17,162 bases of DNA from an uncultured Clostridium sp. (GTDB taxonomy: Bacteria; Bacillota; Clostridia; UBA1212; UBA1255). A program made the translations under genes and the position numbers. How positions within the stretch are numbered: position 1 is the stretch's first letter; each line of letters opens with the position of its first letter. This document shows, one piece after another, positions 1-7,232 of the stretch. The DNA is taken from contig UQSG01000044.1 in assembly GCA_900543695.1 (NCBI GenBank), positions 1 to 17,162 on the forward strand, given 5' to 3'. A model generated the notes under the pieces. The model saw only the letters and a program-made list of their open reading frames with translations. It did not search any database and had not been told where the DNA came from.

Positions 1-84
1 GGACTTCGCTATTTTTTTCTAGGTTCAACTGTAACACATGTATTGTAATCCTACATGCTCCGTGTGAAATTTTCAGCGGATGCC

Positions 85-112
85 TTGACTTCCCGAATTA
101 ATATGATATACT
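85..112 (+). promoter_or_regulatory. Promoter of the tRNA gene
   Basis: A TTGACT -35 box (85-90) and a TATACT -10 box (107-112) are separated by 16 nt, and the -10 is preceded by TGA, giving an extended -10 (TGnTATACT). Transcription would start near 119, about 12 nt before the tRNA. Bases 1-84 hold no gene that I can see; the T-run at 11-17 may be the tail of a terminator whose stem lies outside the window. Confidence 0.7.
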
Positions 113-130
113 AAAAATCGTCTGTTTTAT

Positions 131-207
131 GGATCATTAGCTCAGTTGGTCAGAGCAGCCGGCTCATAACCGGTCGGTCCGGGGTTCGAGTCCCTGATGA
201 TCCACCA
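131..207 (+). tRNA. tRNA with CAT anticodon (elongator Met or lysidine-modified Ile2)
   Basis: A complete 77-nt cloverleaf is visible. The acceptor stem GGATCAT (131-137) pairs with ATGATCC (197-203), followed by discriminator A and an encoded CCA (205-207). The anticodon arm is GCCGG / CTCATAA / CCGGT, with anticodon CAT at 165-167, and the T loop is GTTCGAG. The first pair is a matched G-C and the anticodon stem lacks the three G-C pairs of an initiator, so it is not tRNA-fMet. A CTCATAA loop occurs both in elongator tRNA-Met and in tRNA-Ile2, whose C34 is changed to lysidine by TilS. I cannot separate the two from the sequence alone. It is a single gene with its own promoter and terminator. 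Confidence 0.95.
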
Positions 208-209
208 GG

Positions 210-245
210 CCGGAGCAAAGCTCGCTTTGCTCCGGTTTATTTTTT
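210..245 (+). terminator. Intrinsic terminator after the tRNA
   Basis: CCGGAGCAAAG (210-220) pairs perfectly with CTTTGCTCCGG (225-235) around a CTCG loop. The tail TTTATTTTTT follows at 236-245. It starts three bases after the CCA and ends the tRNA transcript. Confidence 0.9.
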
Positions 246-339
246 GCCCGCGGCAGAAAATAAATCATCCGGCTGTCTTCCTCCTGTTTTAAGCTTTCTG
301 CACTTTCCTGATACAGTCTCTTTCCTGGCCCCGCACAGG

Positions 340-384
340 AAGCAAAAATATATGTACCCGCAGGTTTCTTGCAAACCCGCGGGT
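340..384 (-). terminator. Terminator of the DUF1540 gene
   Basis: A 12-bp stem (356-367 with 373-384, one G-T pair) has a 5-nt loop. On the minus strand it is followed by a T-rich stretch (ATATATTTTTG, 342-352). On the plus strand the stem is followed by TTTT, so it may also stop read-through from the tRNA. The rest of 246-417 holds nothing else that I recognise. Confidence 0.75.
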
Positions 385-417
385 TTTTCCGGCAGCGCGC
401 CGTAAAACTCATCTATT

Positions 418-618
418 TCAGTTACAATTTTTGCAACGGTAGCTCGAGCACAGGCTCTCGTCCTCGGTCTGAGAGCAGCATCCTTTTTTGGGTGCTACGT
501 GGATCTCAGAGAGAGCACATGCACATTCTGTTTCCATATTATATCTGCAGCTTTTCACATCACAGGAAATCGTCTGTTTTCCCATTTTATTGTTTTTCAT
601 ATCTTTCTTGTTATCCAT
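418..618 (-). CDS. DUF1540 domain-containing small cysteine-rich protein
   Basis: This 66-residue protein matches the DUF1540 pattern, a short domain with regularly spaced cysteines and a CxYN signature. Here an ISCDVKSCRYN stretch (about residues 17-27) is followed by CACALSEIHV and by CC, C and CKNC near the end. Eight or more cysteines in so short a chain suggest a metal-binding or disulphide-rich fold. The family has no established biochemical role that I know. A strong AAGGAGG ribosome site (629-635) lies 11 nt upstream of the ATG. The gene stands alone, bounded by a terminator on each side. I see no convincing promoter in the 75 nt before it. Confidence 0.9.
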   Translation of the reverse strand: MDNKKDMKNNKMGKQTISCDVKSCRYNMETECACALSEIHVAPKKGCCSQTEDESLCSSYRCKNCN

Positions 619-693
619 AATGAAGAGCGCCTCCTTAAAATATTTTAACTGGATACGCGCTTATTATGGCTCGCAGGCAGAAAAAATATACGT

Positions 694-723
694 AAAAAAA
701 CGCGGCCTTGCTCGGCCGCGTTT
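694..723 (-). terminator. Terminator of the PEP carboxykinase gene
   Basis: AAACGCGGCC (698-707) pairs with GGCCGCGTTT (714-723) around a 6-nt loop. On the minus strand it runs into seven Ts, 30 nt past the carboxykinase stop. The plus-strand tail is poor, so the terminator works mainly in one direction. Confidence 0.9.
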
Positions 724-752
724 CCATAATTTTACAGTATATATCGCAGAGC

Positions 753-2510
753 TTACATTTTGGCGATTCTCGCCGCAAGAGCGTTGTACTGCTCCCACAG
801 CTCTTTCGGAAGCTTTTCGAACCGCTCCAGATGCGTTTTCTGATCCTCCACTTCCTGCGTCCAGGCTTCTTTGTCGATTGAAAGAAGACCCTTGAGGACA
901 TCCTGCGTAATCTCCGTGCCCTCGAGATCGATATCCTCAGGCTTCGGCAGATAGCCGATCGGCGATTCCACCGCGTCCACTTCATTGTTGCAGCGCGCAA
1001 GGATCCACAGCAGAACTCTCAGATTGTCACCGAAGCCGGGCCAGATGAAATGACCCTCTTCGTCTACGCGGAACCAGTTGACGTTAAAGATCTTAGGCGG
1101 ATTCGGAATTTTCTTGCCCATCTCCAGCCAGTGCTGGAAATATTCGCCCATATTGTATCCGCAGAACGGAAGCATCGCCATCGGATCTCTTCTTACGACG
1201 CCGACTGCGCCTGTAGCGGCCGCCGTCGTCTCGGAGGCCATCGTCGCACCTACGAATACGCCGTGCTCCCAGCTGAACGACTGATACACCAGAGGCGCAA
1301 CCTTCGCACGTCTGCCGCCGAAAATCATCGCCGTAATCGGCACACCGGCAGGATTCTCCCATTCCTTCGAAATGCAGGGGCACTGATTTGCAGGAGCGGT
1401 AAAACGGGAATTCGGATGCGCCGCCTTCGTACCCATATCCGGCGTCCATTCGTTGCCCTTCCAGTCGATTGCATGCGCAGGCGCAGGAACGCCCATGCCT
1501 TCCCACCAGACCGTTTTCTCCGGAGTCAGAGCCACGTTTGTGAAAATTGTATTCTTCTGGCACGTAAGAAGCGCGTTCGGGTTCGATTTCATGCTGGTTC
1601 CCGGCGCAACGCCAAAGAAGCCCGACTCGGGGTTGACCGCCCAGAGTCTGCCGTCGGGACCGATCCGCAGCCATGCGATATCGTCGCCCACCGTCCAGAC
1701 CTTGTAGCCTTTTTCTCTGTATTTCTCCGGCGGAATCAGCATCGCCAGGTTTGTTTTGCCGCAGGCGCTCGGAAACGCTGCAGAAACATATTGAATCTTT
1801 CCGGAAGGATCCTCTACGCCAAGGATCAGCATATGCTCCGCCATCCATCCCTCTTTCCTGCCGAGCCAGCTCGCAATCCGAAGCGCAAAGCATTTCTTGC
1901 CCAGCAAAACGTTTCCGCCGTATCCCGATCCGATCGACCAGATCGCGTTGTCCTCCGGGAAGTGGCAGATAAAGCGCTTCTCAGGATCCAACTCGCCCTT
2001 GGAATGCAGGCCTTTTACAAAATTCGGAGAATCGCCAAGCATATCCATGGCAACCTTACCCATTCTCGTCATAATTCTCATATTCAGAACAACATAAATA
2101 CTGTCGGTTATTTCAATACCGACCTTGCTGAATTCCGAGAAAGCGGGGCCCATGATATACGGAATCACGTACATCGTTCTGCCCTTCATGCAGCCTGCAA
2201 AGAGGGTTCCGAGCTTCGCGTACGCCGCGCTCTTCTCCATCCAGTTGTTCGTCGGTCCCGCATCTTCCTTCCTGGAGGTACAAATAAATGTAAGATGTTC
2301 CACTCTTGCAACATCGTTTTCCGCTGTTCTATGATATAAACACCCGGGAAGCTTCTCGCTGTTCAGCTCCATCATTTCTCCTGTGGAAACCGCCTGCTTT
2401 GTCAGCCGTTCGCGTTCTTCCTCGGAGCCGTCGATCCACACGATAGAATCGGGCTGCGTCATCTTCGCCATCTGTTCAACCCATTCGTTGACGTAAACGT
2501 TCTTATACAT
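753..2510 (-). CDS. pckG: Phosphoenolpyruvate carboxykinase (GTP)
   Basis: Converts oxaloacetate plus GTP to PEP, CO2 and GDP, or the reverse as a CO2-fixing, energy-conserving step in fermenting anaerobes. The 585-residue chain matches the size of GTP-type enzymes. It carries the P-loop motif FPSACGKTNLAM with the reactive cysteine near residue 250, and a GSGYGGNVLLGKKC segment near 194-207 typical of the family. I chose the ATG at 2510 (MYKNV...) because a purine-rich AGAAGGAAG site precedes it. The frame stays open to an ATG at 2567 that has no ribosome site. The gene has its own promoter inside the end of rsmA and its own terminator, so it looks monocistronic. ATP-type PEPCK is excluded by the motif set. 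Confidence 0.95.
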   Translation of the reverse strand: MYKNVYVNEWVEQMAKMTQPDSIVWIDGSEEERERLTKQAVSTGEMMELNSEKLPGCLYHRTAENDVARVEHLTFICTSRKEDAGPTNNWMEKSAAYAKLGTLFAGCMKGRTMYVIPYIMGPAFSEFSKVGIEITDSIYVVLNMRIMTRMGKVAMDMLGDSPNFVKGLHSKGELDPEKRFICHFPEDNAIWSIGSGYGGNVLLGKKCFALRIASWLGRKEGWMAEHMLILGVEDPSGKIQYVSAAFPSACGKTNLAMLIPPEKYREKGYKVWTVGDDIAWLRIGPDGRLWAVNPESGFFGVAPGTSMKSNPNALLTCQKNTIFTNVALTPEKTVWWEGMGVPAPAHAIDWKGNEWTPDMGTKAAHPNSRFTAPANQCPCISKEWENPAGVPITAMIFGGRRAKVAPLVYQSFSWEHGVFVGATMASETTAAATGAVGVVRRDPMAMLPFCGYNMGEYFQHWLEMGKKIPNPPKIFNVNWFRVDEEGHFIWPGFGDNLRVLLWILARCNNEVDAVESPIGYLPKPEDIDLEGTEITQDVLKGLLSIDKEAWTQEVEDQKTHLERFEKLPKELWEQYNALAARIAKM

Positions 2511-2603
2511 AGTTTCTTCCTTCTTTCTGCAATCCGCTGTTTTGTAAAATTCCGGGAAGCTGCGCATTCATAAAACGGCAGAACCCCGTAATTCCACAAA
2601 TAT

Positions 2604-2631
2604 ATTATACTCAAATGCCGCGATTCTGCAA
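2604..2631 (-). promoter_or_regulatory. Probable promoter of pckG
   Basis: On the minus strand TTGCAG (2631-2626) and a perfect TATAAT (2609-2604) are separated by 16 nt. The -35 box lies within the last codons of rsmA. The start near 2597 gives a leader of about 90 nt before the ATG at 2510. Confidence 0.55.
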
Positions 2632-3492
2632 GATCAAATTCGACAATCTGCCAAACTCTTCGGGCGACAGCACTTCTCCCCGGATTCCCGGCTCTCTTCC
2701 CAGCGCTTCAATACACGCGGCCGCTTTTTCTCTCGAAATCCCCAGATATGGAGCGTTTGCCAGCGAATTGGCCAGCATTTTCCGTCTCTGACAGAACGAC
2801 GCGCGCACCACCTTGAAAAAGAAGTCCCGATCCTCCAGCGGAAACGGCGGCTCCTTGCGTACCATAAGCCGAACGACCGCAGAATCCACCGCGGGCTGCG
2901 GCAGAAAGCAATGCGGCGGTACGGTAAAAAGGAGCTCCGGCTCAGAAAAATAACCGACCGCAACCGTCAGCGCGCCGTATTCCTTTCCCCCCGGCCGCGC
3001 TGTCATCCGCTGGGCAACCTCCTTCTGCACCATGAACGTCATGGAAGTAAGCAGCGGCAATGCGTGCTCCAGAAACGACAGGATAATCGGAGTAGTAATA
3101 TAATACGGCAGATTCGCAACAACCTTAACGCGCTTCAGCGCGCCGCCGGACGCGGCAATACGCTCCGCAGCAATGCTGCGGATATCCAGCTTTAGAATAT
3201 CTCCCTCGATCAGCTCAATATTCCCATGCTCCATACAGACAGCCTGAAGCGGAGGAATCAGGCTGCGGTCGATTTCTACTGCGAGAACTTGTCCCGCAGA
3301 CTCCGCAAGCCGGCCAGTCATCGCACCCAGTCCGGGGCCGACCTCAATCACGAAATCCTCTTTTGTCAGACCGGCAGAATAAACAATTTCCTGAACGACT
3401 GAAAAGTCGTTCAGGAAATTCTGTCCGAGACCTTTCGACGGTCTGACGCCGAAAAAGTCCATCCGTTCCCTCGTATGAAAGCGCCGATCCAT
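2611..3492 (-). CDS. rsmA: 16S rRNA (adenine1518/1519-N6)-dimethyltransferase RsmA
   Basis: Dimethylates two adjacent adenines in the 3' terminal hairpin of 16S rRNA using S-adenosylmethionine; loss of the enzyme is known to give kasugamycin resistance. The 293 residues show LGQNFL near 22-27, the SAM-binding VIEVGPGLGAMTG near 48-60, an acidic VEID near 72-75, and the catalytic NLPYYITTPI beginning at Asn127. The C-terminal helical domain is complete. The ATG sits one base after the stop of the upstream YabE-like gene, with AGAGG within that gene's end, so the two are co-transcribed and probably translationally coupled. In Bacillus, rnmV (ribonuclease M5) separates yabE from ksgA; it is absent here. 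Confidence 0.96.
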   Translation of the reverse strand: MDRRFHTRERMDFFGVRPSKGLGQNFLNDFSVVQEIVYSAGLTKEDFVIEVGPGLGAMTGRLAESAGQVLAVEIDRSLIPPLQAVCMEHGNIELIEGDILKLDIRSIAAERIAASGGALKRVKVVANLPYYITTPIILSFLEHALPLLTSMTFMVQKEVAQRMTARPGGKEYGALTVAVGYFSEPELLFTVPPHCFLPQPAVDSAVVRLMVRKEPPFPLEDRDFFFKVVRASFCQRRKMLANSLANAPYLGISREKAAACIEALGREPGIRGEVLSPEEFGRLSNLILQNRGI

Positions 3493-3493
3493 T

Positions 3494-4564
3494 TTAGCCT
3501 CTCAGCGAGAACACATCGATGCTCTGATCCTCCAGAACATATACGGTTACGGAACGCAAACCAAACTGATAACAGGCATATTCGCTTTCCATAAAGAGGT
3601 CAATCCGCATATCTTTGATGCTGCCTCCTACGTCCCACGCAATACAGTAGCCGTAATCCGGAATCCCGGCGACGTTGCTTTTCACATATAGCTTTGTTCC
3701 CAGAGGAATGACATCTGGATCTACCGCCACGACGCCGTCGCGTGCTCTGTTTCCCGAAGCCGTCGCATAACCGTGGTTTTCCGGCGTCGGCGCATATGCG
3801 GTCGCACGCATCTCATACTGCTGGGTAAAGCTGTCATTCAAGCCTCTGGAATTCGTAAAATAAACCTTCGTTCCCTTTGCAACAACTCTGTTCACGGGCT
3901 CCGTCCGAACCTCCGAGACAAGCTCCCGAGAAATCTCCACGCCGTCCTCCAGTTTCACGGTATACGTCCTGGTGACGACGCCGTTCTTCCCCGCCGTAAC
4001 GACCTCTGTGTCTCCCTCATACAGCGTGTTATCCTCTACGTATACGGTATCAAACGGAATTTCCTCCTGCTCCTCCACCGTTTTCGTGGATTTAATTACG
4101 ATTGTAATTTCATCGCCGTCGCAAACGGCGCCGTCCTCCGCGCCCAATATGATATCCTTCGACTCGTCAAATGGAATGTCATTTTCCGCAAGTGCATCGG
4201 ACACGTTATCCGAATAAGTCGTAATGATCCGTCTGTCATTTGCCAGATTGACCGTCAGCGTAAGGGGACGTGAAACGGTAACGATTCCCACGACCTCGTC
4301 GACGCTGCAGGAAAGGTCATAATTCACCTTATCCTCCGCGCCGAGCACGATGCCGGCCGCTTCCACCGCCTCTGCAACCGTATCGGCGCGCGTGGTAATC
4401 TCATAGAGCTTGCCGTCTGCGCTGATCGTAACCGTTCTGAAGTCCTTCGTAAACAGCGCGACAGCAGCGCACAGTGATACGGCAAGAACGCCAAAAAGAA
4501 GCACCATATATTTTACAAAACCGAATGATCTTTTAATCTGTTTGATTTGCGTCCGAATATTAAT
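3494..4564 (-). CDS. YabE-like cell-wall protein with DUF348, G5 and 3D domains
   Basis: A secreted or membrane-anchored protein. One hydrophobic segment (YMVLLFGVLAVSLCAAVALF) follows a basic stretch. Then come two DUF348-type repeats, a G5 domain (through EISRELVSEVRTEPVNRV) and a C-terminal 3D domain with its conserved aspartates (GVVAVDPDVIPLGTKLYV and RIDLF). Relatives include Bacillus YabE and resuscitation-promoting-factor-like wall hydrolases. The start is unusual. The frame is open to an ATG at 4708, but that ATG has no ribosome site and lies upstream of the promoter at 4643-4672. The only ribosome site, GGAG at 4576-4573, is 8 nt before an in-frame ATT at 4564, which I take as a tentative start. 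The ATG at 4507 falls inside the membrane segment. Identity is secure; the start is not. Confidence 0.88.
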   Translation of the reverse strand: MNIRTQIKQIKRSFGFVKYMVLLFGVLAVSLCAAVALFTKDFRTVTISADGKLYEITTRADTVAEAVEAAGIVLGAEDKVNYDLSCSVDEVVGIVTVSRPLTLTVNLANDRRIITTYSDNVSDALAENDIPFDESKDIILGAEDGAVCDGDEITIVIKSTKTVEEQEEIPFDTVYVEDNTLYEGDTEVVTAGKNGVVTRTYTVKLEDGVEISRELVSEVRTEPVNRVVAKGTKVYFTNSRGLNDSFTQQYEMRATAYAPTPENHGYATASGNRARDGVVAVDPDVIPLGTKLYVKSNVAGIPDYGYCIAWDVGGSIKDMRIDLFMESEYACYQFGLRSVTVYVLEDQSIDVFSLRG

Positions 4565-4642
4565 ACAAATCGCTCCAATCTTATTTTCATTTACAAATTG
4601 CTCACTGCCATATAATATAAATTCGAATTTAACAGCAAAATC

Positions 4643-4672
4643 ATTGTAGTATAAAAATATGAAGCGTGTCAA
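4643..4672 (-). promoter_or_regulatory. Promoter of the yabE-like / rsmA transcript
   Basis: On the minus strand a perfect TTGACA (4672-4667) and TACAAT (4648-4643) are separated by 18 nt. Transcription would begin near 4636. This lies downstream of the first ATG of the open frame, which argues for an internal start of the yabE-like gene. Confidence 0.65.
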
Positions 4673-4750
4673 CTTCTGCGTTCCCGATTGCGGAATTTCA
4701 TGCAGCATGCTTGCAATGTGAACAGGATTTCTTGTGGATAAATCGTTTTT

Positions 4751-5548
4751 TTAGTGCAGTCTGCCAAAAATCCGAAAGGCGTTGTCCGTTGTAATCCGGC
4801 AGATTTCCTCGAAAGAGGTTTCCAGAATTTCCGCCAGCCGGCGCGCTGTATAAACGAGCAGCGAGGAATCGTTCCGCCGTCCGCGGCATGGTTCCGGTGC
4901 AAGATACGGGCAGTCCGTCTCCAGTAAAATTCTGTCTCGCGGCATAGCTTTAACCGCCTCCACAAGGCGGGATGCATTTTTAAAGGTCAGCACGCCGCCC
5001 ACGGAGAAGCTGAAATTCAAAGCGGCAAAATCTCGTACCAGCTCTGCGCTGCCGGAATAGCAATGGAGGACGTGCTCCGTTTTTCCTGTGACATTTTCCC
5101 TTAAAAGAGCAAGCGTGTCATGATGCGCGTCTCTGTCATGCACAACCAGAGGGAGCGACAAACGCTCGGCAAGACGGATATTTGCGATGAAATTTTCCTT
5201 CTGAATCCGCTTGATGCGGCTGCATTCTTCCGGATCGTCCTTTGGAAGGTAATGATAATCCAGGCCGGTTTCTCCGATTCCTACTGCTTTGGGCGTCGAA
5301 GAAATCAGCGCTTCCATTTTCTGAAGAGTTTCCGGGCGATACGTCTCCGCATATTCGGGATGGATTCCAAGCACACAGTAAAAATGCGGATATCTGCGGG
5401 AAAGCGCAAGTCCTTTCAGCGCCGTTTCATAATTCGTAGCGGCATTGATCACTGCGCCGACGCCGGCCTTCGCGGCGGCCGTAAGGCATGCGCCGGGATC
5501 GCCGCCGAAGGCTTCATCATCATAATGAGCATGTACGTCGATCAGCAT
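4751..5548 (-). CDS. tatD: TatD family metal-dependent hydrolase
   Basis: A cytoplasmic TIM-barrel amidohydrolase-like enzyme. Family members are metal-dependent DNases (3'-5' exonuclease activity in E. coli TatD), though substrates of many are unproven. Metal ligands are all present: the HxH pair His6/His8 (DVHAH), Glu93 in GIGETGLDYHY, His137 in LVVHD, His162 in LHCYSG and Asp212 in LETDCPYL. The 265-residue length is typical. The ATG is one base past the stop of the preceding metallo-hydrolase (TGATATG), so the two are tightly coupled. Forty-odd bases later the yabE-like gene's own promoter begins. The family is the counterpart of Bacillus YabD, the first gene of the yabD-yabE-rnmV-ksgA cluster. 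Confidence 0.93.
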   Translation of the reverse strand: MLIDVHAHYDDEAFGGDPGACLTAAAKAGVGAVINAATNYETALKGLALSRRYPHFYCVLGIHPEYAETYRPETLQKMEALISSTPKAVGIGETGLDYHYLPKDDPEECSRIKRIQKENFIANIRLAERLSLPLVVHDRDAHHDTLALLRENVTGKTEHVLHCYSGSAELVRDFAALNFSFSVGGVLTFKNASRLVEAVKAMPRDRILLETDCPYLAPEPCRGRRNDSSLLVYTARRLAEILETSFEEICRITTDNAFRIFGRLH

Positions 5549-5549
5549 A

Positions 5550-6377
5550 TCAGCAATACAGCGTCATGCCGTCGTACGACACCTCGAAGCCGAGCTCCGC
5601 GGCGGGAGCTTTCAGGTCGTCATAGGTTGATTTTCCATTGTGGGAAAAATGATGAAGACAAAATACGGTATGCTCGTTCACGATTCCCATGCGGAAAAGA
5701 CGGTCGCGCACCTCGCGGCAGGCCTCCGTTCCCATATGGCCGTTCCGGTACTGCGCGCCGAGCCCGCCGGTGCAGTCGAGCGAAACGCCTGTCAGCCCGC
5801 AGCCGAACGTTTCCAGAAAACGCCACGTTTCCTCCGGAAAATACCCCGTGTCATGCGCGTAGAGCAGATTGCTCTTTCCGTCTCCAATCAGATAAATCAC
5901 CGGGCCGCTCGCAGGATTGTGGTCTGCCGGCAGCGGCGTGACGCTGTAGCCGGCAATGATCGACGCTTCTCCGATTTCCAGCTGTTCAAAGGCGATTCTG
6001 CCCGGCGCTCCCGCGATCACAGAGGCAAGCGCTTTTCCGATTTTTTCGGAGCCGTATACGGTCAGCGTGCGCGGCGCGTCCTCCGGAAGGTGCGCAAAGC
6101 CGTTTCTTCTGTTGCCGAGTTCTTTCGGATAAAAATGATCCTCGTGCGCATGGGTAACAATCACCGCATCAACCCGGTTCAGATCCAGACCGTAGTGCAG
6201 CACGTGCAGATACGTGTCCGCCGGAAAATCGATCAGCAGTCTGTCGTCGATCAGCGCCTGCGAGCGCGTGCGGATATTTCTGCCTCCCGCGGCCTTTGCG
6301 CGCCGGCAGGCGTCGCAGTCGCAAAACAGCGCCGGCCAGCCCTCTGCCGCAGCAGTTCCAAAATACTGAAGCTTCAT
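5550..6377 (-). CDS. PhnP-like metallo-beta-lactamase-fold hydrolase
   Basis: A metallo-beta-lactamase-fold hydrolase of 275 residues. The signature THAHEDH lies at residues 75-81 (His76, His78, Asp80, His81), with further ligands in ADHN, HDTG and LHHFSHNG. Near the N-terminus CDCDAC (19-24) resembles the structural zinc-binding cysteine cluster of PhnP, the cyclic ribose phosphate phosphodiesterase. There is no phn gene cluster here, so a phosphonate role is unsupported; a cyclic phosphodiester or nucleotide substrate is a reasonable guess. The ATG has an AGAGGTG ribosome site and follows the thioesterase stop by 15 nt. It overlaps no neighbour and ends one base before tatD. Function beyond the fold is inferred. 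Confidence 0.88.
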   Translation of the reverse strand: MKLQYFGTAAAEGWPALFCDCDACRRAKAAGGRNIRTRSQALIDDRLLIDFPADTYLHVLHYGLDLNRVDAVIVTHAHEDHFYPKELGNRRNGFAHLPEDAPRTLTVYGSEKIGKALASVIAGAPGRIAFEQLEIGEASIIAGYSVTPLPADHNPASGPVIYLIGDGKSNLLYAHDTGYFPEETWRFLETFGCGLTGVSLDCTGGLGAQYRNGHMGTEACREVRDRLFRMGIVNEHTVFCLHHFSHNGKSTYDDLKAPAAELGFEVSYDGMTLYC

Positions 6378-6392
6378 AAGACACCTCTTCCT

Positions 6393-7187
6393 CTATTGTA
6401 TAATACATTGTATGCATTCCGTTCCGTCCTTTAGAGCAGCGCGGATGCAATATTCTCCCGTTTCCGTTTCAGCGCACTCCAAAGTGACCGCGCGCTCAGT
6501 TTCCGGCCTTGTCAAAAACCATTCATACGATATTTCATGTTTATACTTGATGTCTATCAGAGAGATCTGCTTATTTTTTGCAAAAAAATCCACCGGCAGA
6601 ACGTCCGCTGCCCATTCTGCGTATCGTGCGTTATTCACGTGCCGGTTATAGTCAAAGTCGCTGTAGGCCGGCAGCCGCTCCGCCCGGCGGATTCTGTCCG
6701 CTGAAGCGGCTGCAAAAAGGTCCTCCGGGTAAAGATTTCCCTTTGGCATCGTCAGAGGCGCCTGCCGCAAAATTACCTCAGGGAAACGAATCTCACACTC
6801 TGACGGACGCACGACGGTACGCTTGTCTACGTGGAACAAAACCCATTGCGATACGCCGCTGCCATAATGCAGGCTGCCGTCACCCGCGTCAAGGCAGAAA
6901 TACCGCGTAAATACGGCCTTCGGATTCTTCTCCGGCCACGTGGTAATCGTCAGCTCATCTCCCGCGCCGGGATACCGTTCCATTCGGAAGCGCATCCTGG
7001 ATAACACATAACAGACGCGATAGTTCGTCATGAGCTCGTTCCATCCGCATCCGAAGCAGGTACACTGACTGTTCGCAGTTTCCTGAATATGAGAAAACAC
7101 AGCGGAAATTTTCAGTTTGTTATTGACGTCTACATCATGCGCAACCAGACGTCTCGTTTCGCTGTAGCTGCCGTCTTCGTTCTGCAT
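6393..7187 (-). CDS. Acyl-ACP thioesterase (FatA/FatB type)
   Basis: Hydrolyses acyl-ACP to free fatty acid and ACP, cutting chain elongation short. It has the tandem hotdog architecture of plant and bacterial FatA/B enzymes. The first half contains VNNKLKISAVFSHIQETA, and the second carries the catalytic stretch DFDYNRHVNNARYAEW, with the conserved Asp, Asn and His. About 264 residues is normal for the bacterial form. Three in-frame starts are possible: GTG 7202, GTG 7193 and ATG 7187. I favour ATG 7187 because GAAGG lies 8 nt before it, whereas the GTG at 7202 is almost touching its AAGGA. It follows the acyl-CoA synthetase by about 45 nt with no terminator between, so both should be under the same T-box. 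Chain-length specificity cannot be read from sequence. Confidence 0.92.
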   Translation of the reverse strand: MQNEDGSYSETRRLVAHDVDVNNKLKISAVFSHIQETANSQCTCFGCGWNELMTNYRVCYVLSRMRFRMERYPGAGDELTITTWPEKNPKAVFTRYFCLDAGDGSLHYGSGVSQWVLFHVDKRTVVRPSECEIRFPEVILRQAPLTMPKGNLYPEDLFAAASADRIRRAERLPAYSDFDYNRHVNNARYAEWAADVLPVDFFAKNKQISLIDIKYKHEISYEWFLTRPETERAVTLECAETETGEYCIRAALKDGTECIQCIIQ

Positions 7188-7232
7188 GCCCACAACCTTC
7201 ACTTCCTTATATAGTTATATACGGCGGCTCCG

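Noticed and set aside
164..412. Minus-strand 82-codon frame overlapping the tRNA
   Set aside because: It overlaps the tRNA and two hairpin terminators and has no recognisable domain.
1050..2339. A 429-codon plus-strand open frame opposite the carboxykinase gene
   Set aside because: It is antisense to a well-conserved enzyme, rich in Arg and His as shadow frames are, and resembles no family.
4591..4611. Tiny ORF (MAVSNL) in the leader of the YabE-like gene as a leader peptide
   Set aside because: No ribosome site precedes it and no attenuator structure follows; it is probably chance.
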